A stretch of 64,000 bases of DNA from Tetracentron sinense. Taxonomy: Eukaryota; Streptophyta; Magnoliopsida; Trochodendrales; Trochodendraceae. How positions within the stretch are numbered: position 1 is the first letter of the stretch; the number at the start of each line of letters is the position of its first letter. The translations under genes and the position numbers were made by a program. This document shows positions 55,650 through 64,000 of the stretch, piece by piece. The stretch spans positions 13,208,938-13,272,937 of the forward strand of contig CM026574.1 of NCBI GenBank assembly GCA_015143295.1, written 5' to 3'. The notes under the pieces are model-generated. The model saw only the letters and a program-made list of their open reading frames with translations, made no database searches and was not told the origin of the DNA.

Positions 55650-56425
55650 GGGGTGACATGCGGGTGGTGTACACTGTAAAGGTACACACAGGATGTCGAG
55701 GACAATCGGGGTGTCGAAAAGGAGGACATGCAGGTGGTATACATTGTAAAGGTATACACGGGATGTCGAGGACACATGGGGTATTGGAGATGAGACATGC
55801 AGGTGGTATACGCTGTAAAGGTATACACGGGATGTTGAGGACACACGGGGTATCAAAAGAGAGGACATGCAGGTGGTATACGCTGTAAAGGTATACACGG
55901 GATGTCGAGGACACACGGGGTTTCGAGTAGAGGACATGCAGGTGGTATACGCTGTAAAGGTATACACGGGATGTCGAGGACACACGGGGGTATCGAGGAT
56001 GAGATATGCAGGTGGTATATGCTATAAAGGTATACACGGGATGTCGAGGACACGCGGGGTGTTGGAGATCAGACATGCAAGTGGTATACGCTGTAAAGGT
56101 ATACACGGGATGTTGAGGACACACGGGGGTGTCGAGGATGAGACATGCAGGTGGTATACGTTGTAAAGGTATACACGGGATGTTGAGGACACACGGGGTG
56201 TTGGAGATGAGACATGTAGGTGGTATACGCTGTAAAGGTATACACAGGATGTCGAGGACACACGAGGTGTCGAGGATGAGACATGCAGGTGGTATACGCT
56301 GTAAAGGTATACACGGGATGTTGAGGACACACGGGGTGTCAAGGATGAGACATGCAGGTGGTATACGCTAAAAAAGGTATGCACGGGATGTTGAGGACAT
56401 ACGGGGTGTCCAAAAGGAGGCGACA
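55650..56425 (-). repeat. 69 bp satellite, about 11 copies, in the Tat 3' UTR
   Basis: The plus-strand unit is GACATGCAGGTGGTATACG, then CTGTAAAGGTATACACGGGA, then TGTCGAGGACACACGGGGT and a short spacer. GTATAC..GTATAC inside each unit is self-complementary. 69 is a multiple of three, so several long spurious frames exist on both strands. It is unrelated to the minisatellite of the plus-strand Tat element. Confidence 0.95.
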
Positions 56426-58311
56426 TGTCCAAGAGGCACTAGCCGGATGATTGAAATGGCCGAGAGGCGTTGGATTTTGATCAAAGATGATGCTGAGGAG
56501 TTTGGTCACCAGAAGCATGACGCTATGCAGGGATGTCATGCAGGGGATAAAGGCGAGGATACTTTCCCATGACTCTGCTGATTGCGACTGGCGGGGAAGC
56601 ATGGTGTCGGCTTCTTCTGCTTTGTCTTGCTGGAGCTTCTCAGTGCAGGTTGGTACAAACTGGTCAGGATGCCAAAGAATTTGTTTTTGAAAACATTTTG
56701 TAAAGGTTTTGGTTCTTTGTAAAAATTTTGCTTTCAACAAAAGAATGTTCAACTAGCAATCAGTTTTGCCAGGAAAGTGCCTTAGTCAGGGCTTTGGGGG
56801 GTTATTTAGTCTGCCTTTCGCTTTTGGAGAGCAGAATATGACCCAGAAGAAGTTTTGTCACCATTGAGGATGCTCACGGGTAGACCTGTTTGTTTTGTCA
56901 TTGTTGGAGATTAGACTCTTACTGGGGAGAAGCTTGCTGGCGGGTAAATAGTATGCTTCTACTGGGGAGATCTGCTGGGGGATGTACTGTCACTGTAGAT
57001 TGTTGCTTGGGATCTGCCGAGGGATATGACATTGCCGTAGATCACTGCTGGGGATCTGGACTCTGCTGAAGCCTAGTGTTGGGGAAGCTGCTCTTCCATG
57101 CCACCTGCTGGGGATGCTGTAGGGGATTTATCTGGCTAGCCTGATTGTTGTCGGATGCTGTTGCCAAACTGCTCTTCAGCCTTTTTCCCTTTTTTACCCT
57201 TGGAATGACCAAGTCATGGGGTTCGTATATTTTTTGCGTGATGAGTCCGTTGCCGATTTTCCTCTTGCCTGCGAAGCTAATTAATTTATGTACCTTTTTT
57301 ACCCCTAGTCACAAGACTAGGTCTGAGGATCGTGTGATTTTTACGCAATGAGGCCGTTGCCGGTTTTCACTCATGCCTGCGACTTACTGGGGAAGTTTTC
57401 TTTATGTAGAGGAAAATAGGTCTTCTCCCATCATAGCTCTGAATGGCGCTCCTCTAGGGTTTTGAGGATGATATTTCCGCTGGGAATTCAAATGTGATAT
57501 TACACTTGCACTTGTAATTCCTAAGGGATCAAGGAGGACTTATAGTATGACGAAATGTAGGCTGAGGGACCAAGTTTAGGACACCCTGGGATATCTCCTA
57601 TTTGTAGTTGATTTGCTCTCCCTTGGAGGTTTCAGTTTGATATAATTGATTTTCACTCTCTAAGGAGGATTTTTCTATTTCTGGGGGGATTTGTTTGCTT
57701 AAGGCCTGGGCCTTATGATTCCCGATGATTTTTTTTTTTGAGCGAGCGAGAGAGGTTGTCTCTGCTGGGGATAGAGAGGTTATCTCTGCCCGAGGATTTT
57801 GTTTTTCAGGAGAGATTGTCTCTGGTGGGTAAAGAGTCCGGAGAGATTGTCTCTGTGGGGAGTCTCTGACTGTTTGAAATGTTTCGACTTCTATTTTGGG
57901 CTTGCTTTTGATAGAAACTTTGTACCCATGAGAATCGATTTGCTTAGAAGGCTGAGAGAGTTTGTCTCTACTTGGGGAGAGCTGATGACTCCTTTGGGGA
58001 AAGAGGGACTCTGTTTGGGGAGAGTCGAGGAGTAGATACCTCATATGTGATCGCACCTGATTTGATAGGCTGCCTACATACCTTTGCAGGATCAGGTCAT
58101 GACGTAGTTCAGGCGAATGCCACAGAGGCGAGGGAGGGTGTCCCTGAAAAGTGTAATGAAAGAAGGGCTGTCAAGCTTAAGGGGCTAGCTAGCGAATTTC
58201 TTTTGATTTGTAAACTGGTTACAGGAAAGAGGGATGAAGAGTGTGCCAAGGATAGCCTCTTGTCATTTCCCGGAGAAACTTCAAGTGTAAAGCACCTATC
58301 AGATCTACACC
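56426..58311 (-). other. 3' UTR of the minus-strand Tat element
   Basis: Non-coding. It contains the shared GCATGAGTGAAAACCGG/ACTAGG hairpin motif pair (57180-57390, reverse). It also has five AGAGA-N-TCTCT inverted repeats at about 57740-57970 (for example AGAGATTGTCTCT). A 152-codon minus frame at 57598-58056 has no recognisable domain and overlaps these repeats. Confidence 0.7.
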
Positions 58312-61300
58312 CTAAGGGTAGTATCTTTTGACTTTGTCCATGTTGACGGGCTATGGGAGGTCTTCGTCGTACATACGTCCGAGTTGAAGGGCACCGCCAG
58401 AGAATTTGTCTCGGACAACATATAGGCCTTCATAGTTGGGAGTGAACTTACCCCTTGGGTCAGGGCGGTTCGGTAACATTTTTCGGAGAACCAGGTCACC
58501 GATCTCGATATTTCTTGGCTTGACTTTCCTATTGAATGCCTTAGCCATGTGCCTCTGATAGGCTTGAGAGTGGTTGATGGTTTTCAGTCCCCACTCTTCG
58601 ATCAGGTTCAACTGCTCATATCGGGTCTGTGCCCATTCCACTTCTGAGAGCTCTGCTTCCATTAACACCCAGAGTGATAGAATTTTGTACTTCGACAGGG
58701 AGGACTACTTCCATACCATAGGCCAGAGCGAATGGTGTTGCTCCTGTTAAGGTTCGGATGGACGTTCTGTAGGCAATGAGTGCATAAGGGAGCATCTCAT
58801 GCCAGGCAGAGTACTTGATTGCCATCTTCTCTATGATTTTCTTCAGATTCTTGTTAGCGGCTTCAACTGCACCATTGGTCTATGGCCTGTACGGCGTAGA
58901 GTGTGATGTTGGATCTTGAATTTCTGGCAGAGGATGAATCGACTGCTACCAGGATGAATCGATGTCCGTTTGATGCTTTTGGAGCTATGGGTCCGATGAC
59001 GTCGATACCCTAAGCTGAGAATGACCAAGGAACGGTGAGATTGTGCAACCTATTCGGCGGTGCATTTACCCTGTCGGCATAGATTTGGCATTGGTGGCAC
59101 TTCTGTACATGCTTGCAACAATCTGATTCCATGGTGGACTAGTAGTAGCCTAGCCTTAATATCTTTTTAGATAACATCAACCCGTTCATGTGTGGGCCGC
59201 AGGTTCCTCCATGAACCTCTTCGACTACCTGTGCTGCTTCACTGGTATCTAGGCATCTGAGCCAGAGTAGGTTTGGTGAACTTTTGTACAAGATGTCCCC
59301 TGATAGGACGAATTAAATGGCCAGTCTTCTGATTGCCCGGTGGTCTGTTTTGTTAGCATCGAGAGGGAAGGTCCCGTCATCGAGATATTACTTGATGTCT
59401 GTATACCAAGGCTTGCGGTCTGATACTTCCTTGATCTGAAGGCAGTAGGCAGGCTGATCCTGTTGCTGAATTTCTATCGGCCAGAGCATGATGCCTGTAG
59501 GGATCTGTACCATAGAAGCGAGAGTGGCCAGTGCGTTGGTGAATCTGTTCTGGTTCCTAGATCGGTGGTTAAAGCTGATTCTTCTGAATTAACTGATTAG
59601 TAGATTGAGGTAGGCTAAGTATGAGACTAGCTTTGCTTCTCGGATGGCCCAAGACTCATTTGCCTGACAGATTACCAAAGATGAGTCACCATAGACGTCT
59701 ACCTCTTCAATCCCGATGTCCAGGGCTTCTTTCAGTTCCGGCTATGCATGCCTCGTACTCTGCTTCATTGTTAGAGCATCTGAACTTCAGCTTGACTGAG
59801 ATAAGGAGGTGTGCTCCTTTAGGAGAGATCAGGACTGCTCCTACACCGTTCTCGTGATTGTTGGCAGCTCCGTCAAAGTATAACTCTCAGCCAGAGTATT
59901 CTTGCTTTTCCACTTCTGTGTATAGGATAGATTCATCTGGAAACTGATCATGTATAGACACGTAGTCCTAGGTCAGACTGTGGGCCAAGTGATCTGCTAT
60001 CGCCTGCCCCTTGATTGACTTCTGTGTCATGTATGTGATGTTGAATTCAGACAACATCATAAGCTATTGGGCAGTCCTTCCTGTGGTGGCTGGCTTTTCC
60101 AATAGATATTTCAATGGGTCCATCCGGGAGAGCAGAATTATCAGGTAGGAAAGCAAATAGTGCTGAAGATGCTGTGTTGCCCAGACCAGTGCCAGACATG
60201 TCTTCTCAAGAGGGCTGTACCGCTCTTCGTACTCAAGTAGACGCTTACTGATAAAGTAGATGGCTTGCTCTATTCTGCTAGTCTCGTCATGTTATGCCAA
60301 AATGCACCCTATGAAGGTTTCTTACACAGAGATGTAGAGTAGCAGTGGACGTCTCGGTGTAAAAGGCACAAGTACTGGAGGATTCAGAAGATATTGCTTT
60401 ATTCTGTCAAAGGCCTCTTGACATTCTACTGTCCAAACTGTCGGTGTGTTCTTTCGGAGAAGTTTGAAGATCGGTTCGCAGATCGGAGTTAGTTGAGAAA
60501 TGAACCGACTGATGTACTGAATTCTGCCCAGGAAACCACGAATCTCCTTTTCAGTTTGGGGTGCTGGCATTTCGATGATAGCTCTAGATTTAGCTGGATC
60601 GATTTCAATGTCTCTTTTACTGACTATGAAGCCAAGGACCTTTCCTGATGAGGCTCCGAAGACGCATTTGGCCGGGTTCAATCTTAGGCTGTACTCTCGG
60701 AGTCTATCACAGAGTCTCTTTAGGTCTTCTAGGTGCTGTTCGGCTATCGGCGATTTGACGATCATGTCATCCACATAGATTTCAGTGGACTTGTGCATCA
60801 TGTCGTGGAACAAGGCCGTCATAGCCCTCTAGTTGGTGGCCCCTGCCTTCTTGAGTCCGAAGGGCATGACCTTGTAGCAGAATGTGCCCTAAAGCGTGAT
60901 AAAGGAGGTTTTCTCTATATCTTCTTCTGCCATCCATCCATGAATGAGAGAGTCTCGTGCCCAGCAGTATTGTCGACCAAAATGTCAATGTGCGGGAGAG
61001 GAAAGTTGTCTTTAGGGCTTGCCCTGTTTAAATTCCGGTAGTCAATACACATGCGGACCTTGCCATCCTTCTTGGGTACTGGGACTATGTTGGCCAACCA
61101 CTCAGGATAGTTTGCAACTGTCAGGAAGCTTATGCTGATCTACTTCTCAACTTCTTCCTTGACCTTTTGCGACCATTCGAGCCTCATCCATCTCAGTTTC
61201 TGCTTCACTGGTCTGACGTCAGGGTTCAGGGGCAGTCTGTGTACGACCAATGCTAGGTCTAGGCCTGGCATGTCAGTATACAACCAGGCGAAGACATCAC

Positions 61301-61556
61301 TGTAGCTCCTTAGGAAACTGATCATGTCTGCTCTCCGCTGAAGGTTCATGCTGGGGCCAATTCTGACTAGCCGGGGGTTCTCTGTGAATCCCAGATTGAC
61401 TGTTTCAATGTCCTCCCTGTTAGACTGCAGAAGTCCTTCGTTGTGCTCGAGGAGGTCCAAAATTTTCTGAGGCAGTTCCTCTTCCTGTTCTGAGTTATAC
61501 TTCGCTTCGAAGAGTTCAAGGAGGATTGGAGGGGTAACCCAATCAGAGGTAATTTC
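58312..61556 (-). pseudogene. Tat RT-RNase H-integrase, heavily decayed
   Basis: The exon starts at 61556 after acceptor TTTTCCAG. Pieces in order: RT N-terminus (61460-61140), VPVPKKDGKVRMCIDYRNLN (61097-60915), YVDDMIVKSP and thumb (60822-60322), remnants of RNase H (60300-59600), and integrase fragments to KVKRYYP at 58312. RT has lost about 25 bp between ATGGATGG and ATGG near 60930-60942, which removes the FSGYNQI motif and shifts the frame. Integrase keeps GIDVIGP but has a stop just before it where Trp is expected. Many stops fit Gln or Trp codons. Confidence 0.9.
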
Positions 61557-61866
61557 CTGGAAAATAAATTAGCTTCAGTTTAGCATGCTTTGATGCTGAT
61601 GATTTGTTGGCTTCAGGACACTAGGCCTTCAAGGGAAAGAGTCCGTGTGATTTCTTCATCAGCCGATATGAAATGTTTTTTCGAAAACATGATTTTTGAG
61701 TTAAAACAATATGAATTTTCTTTTAGCAAAATGACTTGTTTACAAAAGAGACTCAAACAAAAAGAGGCCGACAGTGGCCTGACTTTTTAGATTTTACAAA
61801 TGGGAGCAAAAAGAGAAGTAGATGGAGGAGAAGGGTGATGCTGGTTCACTGCTGTCTCGGACCAAC
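61557..61866 (-). other. Predicted phase-0 intron between protease and RT (second Tat)
   Basis: Donor GAGAG|GTTGGTCC and acceptor TATTTTCCAG|GAAATTACC on the minus strand, 310 bp. Both flanking frames end and begin at codon boundaries, as in the plus-strand Tat element, although the intron sequences themselves are different. Confidence 0.6.
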
Positions 61867-64000
61867 CTCTCCTGCACTGTGATTGCCCCGGCCCTGGCTG
61901 GCCTCGATGGTGAGAGCCTCAGTCCACTAATGGATCTGTGGCTGGCGAATGGATGACGCTTCGACGCTATTGGAGAGGGTGCAGACATGCTCTCCCGCTG
62001 GATATTCTACTTCGGTAGCATATTCGACAGTTAGCTCATCGAACATTTGGGCTATGGCAAACACTTCGGGTTCTGGAATCCCTGAAGACTCATCACTGGG
62101 CTGGGGTGTTAAGGCAACGGGTGCAGCAGAGGTTTCCGGGTAGGTCTCATAGATTCCCACGGGGAAGGTTATAGAGATGTGGTCGGGGTTCAGGTTTCGT
62201 CGATTGTCTACTCTTCCTAGTCAGCTTAGAAAGGTAGTCCTCGTATCTGGGCTTGTATCCCAAACCAAAGGGAGGTGTATAACGAGGAGGCATGTATCTT
62301 TTCTTCATGCCCTGATTCCTAGCACCGAGACCACTTCCGGGCTGATAGTTCATTCTGGCCATCATTCTGACAAACGTTGGCACTGCTTGCTTGCCTTGCT
62401 GTTCTACCTGGGCGATAGAACTGACCTGCTCGAACTGGAATGTCATGAAGGCAGTGCCTTGTCCCAGCTCTTGGACGTCCCCAAAAGAACTTGCTAACTC
62501 TTCAGAAGGAATGATAATCAGACGGTCATCTTGTATGAACTTGATTCTTTGATGCAAAGAGGAGCGAATGGCTCCGTCTGCATGGATCCACGGCCTCCCT
62601 AGGAACAGAGTGAAAGAGGCTGGCATGTTCATGACCTGAAAGTTTGTTTAGAACTGAGCAGGTCTGACCCTGATGGTCAGGTCAATATCACCCAGTTTCT
62701 CCCTAGTTGTATTGTCAAAGGCCTTGATGGTCATAGGCCTTTCCTTCACTTGACTAAGGTCCAAGCCCAGGTTTTGAAGTGTGGAGAGTGTGCAGACGTT
62801 CAAACCGGAGCCATTGTCGATGAGCACTGATGATAATGTTCGGTCCATGCACTGTACTGCGATGTACAAAGTCCGGGTATGGTCCTTATCGCTATCCGGT
62901 ATCTCCTCTTCTGTGAAGGAGATGACTTTGGGTTCAAGGATTTGTCCTACCATTTGCCCTAGTTTCTTGGGCATTATGTTTGGCGTTACATGAGCATTGC
63001 CAAATACTTGGAGCAGTTGCTTCCTGTGATGCTCTGAAGTGAGAAGAAGAACCAAGATGGATATCTGTGCTAGGACCTTGCTCAGTTGCTGAGTAATATT
63101 GAACTTCTCTGCTTTTTTTAGGATCGTCAATAAAACCGCTGAATCTGTTGCTTCCTTCTGTGGGTCTGACACCCTTGCTTTCTGTTTCTCTGCCTCTGTA
63201 TTCTTCACCTTTGTCAGCTCAGTTGTAAGAGGTTAATATACCCAGTCAGATCTGGTTAGGTAGGCTATGCTCTCGAGGATGAGAGAGCGGGGAGCGGATA
63301 CTCGGTTGAGGTTGAAGGGAGGCTCTGGGATGTAAGGGATCCGAACAAGGCCTGAAGAACTTGAGGCTTGAGCTGGAGTTGTGGGCTAATTTGTAGGGGA
63401 AGGAATGGTGTAGATGATCTGCTCGGGGGTAGGTATCTGGGTTGGAGACTGAATAGTCTGTATATTTGACTGGGGGAAGGGGATTATGACGGGTGATCGG
63501 TAAGAGGGCCTGATGATGTCGTCATTCACTACGGGTGTCCTGGGTCCTGGCTGCCCTGCCCCGAGCTCTTCCCACTGGATGAAATTGATTTAATTATTAT
63601 GTGGGGGCAGTGGCACCTGATTGATGCTGGTGTTGCTGGGAGCCAGCTCAACCCTTCCCTTATCCAAGAGATCTTGGATTGCACCCTTCAGGCCTATGTA
63701 ATGATCTGTAGCATAGCCTGGGCCTCTGTGAAAGGCGATGTGATGATCGGCATTATAGTTCTTGCCTTACTTGTCTGGAGGTAGAAGAGGTGTAGGACCT
63801 CTCAACTCGAGAAGACCCTGCTTGATGAGGAATTCCAATAACTGGCTAAGGGTATATGGAAGAGAGGTAAAGTTTATGGGAGGACGATTTTGCCCTTGGA
63901 CTGGTCGGGCTGGCCGGGTATTCTTGCTAACTGACTGTTGCTGAGCTACTGGAGCTGGTAATCTGATGGGTGTCGTAGAAGCAACCATATGTAAATCTTC
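61867..64000 (-). pseudogene. Tat gag C-terminus-protease, broken, continues beyond the window
   Basis: From the window end: gag linker (RPPINFTSLPYTLSQLLEFL), a degenerate knuckle in which the first Cys, the His after Gly and the last Cys are replaced (IAFHRGPGYATDHY, about 63685-63745), and a Pro-rich linker with several stops. Protease has VLIDNGSGLNV (63208-62648), GRPWIHADGAIRSSLHQ and a G-patch-like YQPGSGLGARNQGMKKRY (62632-62147). A C-terminal linker (62160-61927) leads to the intron donor. Confidence 0.88.

Larger units (their letters stand above)
52925..64000 (-). mobile_element. Second Tat/Ogre-type retrotransposon, minus strand, decayed, runs off the window
   Basis: From left: 3' LTR (52925-55346), purine tract, 3' UTR with satellite, integrase, RNase H, RT, intron, protease and the gag C-terminus at the window end. 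The proteins align throughout with the plus-strand Tat element but the LTR is unrelated in most of its length. Stops and deletions are much more frequent, so it is dead. It inserted into the 3' LTR of the gypsy element at 47716-52924; the left flank is GTGTC. Confidence 0.93.

Noticed and set aside
55295..56432. Several minus-strand frames of 130-196 codons reading repeated CPQHPVYTFTAYTTCM-type peptides
   Set aside because: They translate the 69 bp satellite, which stays open in several frames because 69 is a multiple of three.
56930..57770. Repeated CTGGGGA motifs resembling the Tat primer site
   Set aside because: They are short, irregularly spaced and on the strand opposite to the element; they do not extend into the rest of the primer-site sequence.
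57598..58056. 152-codon minus-strand frame
   Set aside because: It lies in the Tat 3' UTR, overlaps AGAGA/TCTCT inverted repeats, and has a low-complexity Ser/Pro/Glu composition with no counterpart in the other Tat element.

Overview
The window looks like nuclear DNA of a flowering plant, probably a eudicot with a repeat-rich genome. The grounds are a plant leucine-rich-repeat receptor kinase with a GT-AG intron, plant lineages of Ty1/copia and Ty3/gypsy retrotransposons, a CACTA end with its usual subterminal hairpins, and Tourist-type MITEs. The species cannot be named from the sequence. Only two host genes are supported: the 3' part of an LRR receptor kinase (1-1534, plus) and a two-exon gene for an 86-residue secreted peptide (8294-8775, minus). 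Nearly everything else is transposon, transposon debris or repeat.

Layout. 1-1534: receptor kinase. 1630-7467: LTR debris, a 1.2 kb run of short hairpins (2130-3340), the 3' end of a CACTA element (ends 6063) and a truncated gypsy LTR (6064-7467). 8294-8930: the small secreted-peptide gene and its promoter. 8980-18345: a duplicated block split by a long inverted-repeat (foldback) element, which itself holds a 2.9 kb non-autonomous LTR element (11262-14149, TSD AATAT) and a 3.3 kb solo LTR (14176-17520). 18346-18963: two MITEs. 19364-24131: a very young Ty1/copia element on the minus strand with almost identical 300 bp LTRs and one frameshift. 24663-26065: a copia-type solo LTR.

27352-47400: a 20 kb Ty3/gypsy Tat/Ogre-type element with perfect TSD CTTGC. 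It carries an extra ORF upstream of gag, two RNase H domains, a conserved phase-0 intron between protease and reverse transcriptase, and a roughly 32-copy minisatellite in its 3' UTR. It sits inside a second copy of the duplicated block (26375-27340 and 47401-47715). That second copy was also hit by a gypsy element with a tRNA-iMet primer site (47716 onwards) whose pol has been deleted. The 3' LTR of that element is interrupted at 52925 by a second, decayed Tat-type element on the minus strand that runs off the window.

The host genes show no operon-like or functional link to each other. The most notable signals are structural. Several unrelated LTRs carry private clusters of short palindromes just upstream of the TATA box. 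A minus-strand LTR carries hairpins with an invariant loop and covarying stems. The intron position and 3' UTR motifs are shared by the two diverged Tat elements. Retroelement stop codons mostly look like C-to-T changes at Gln or Trp codons.
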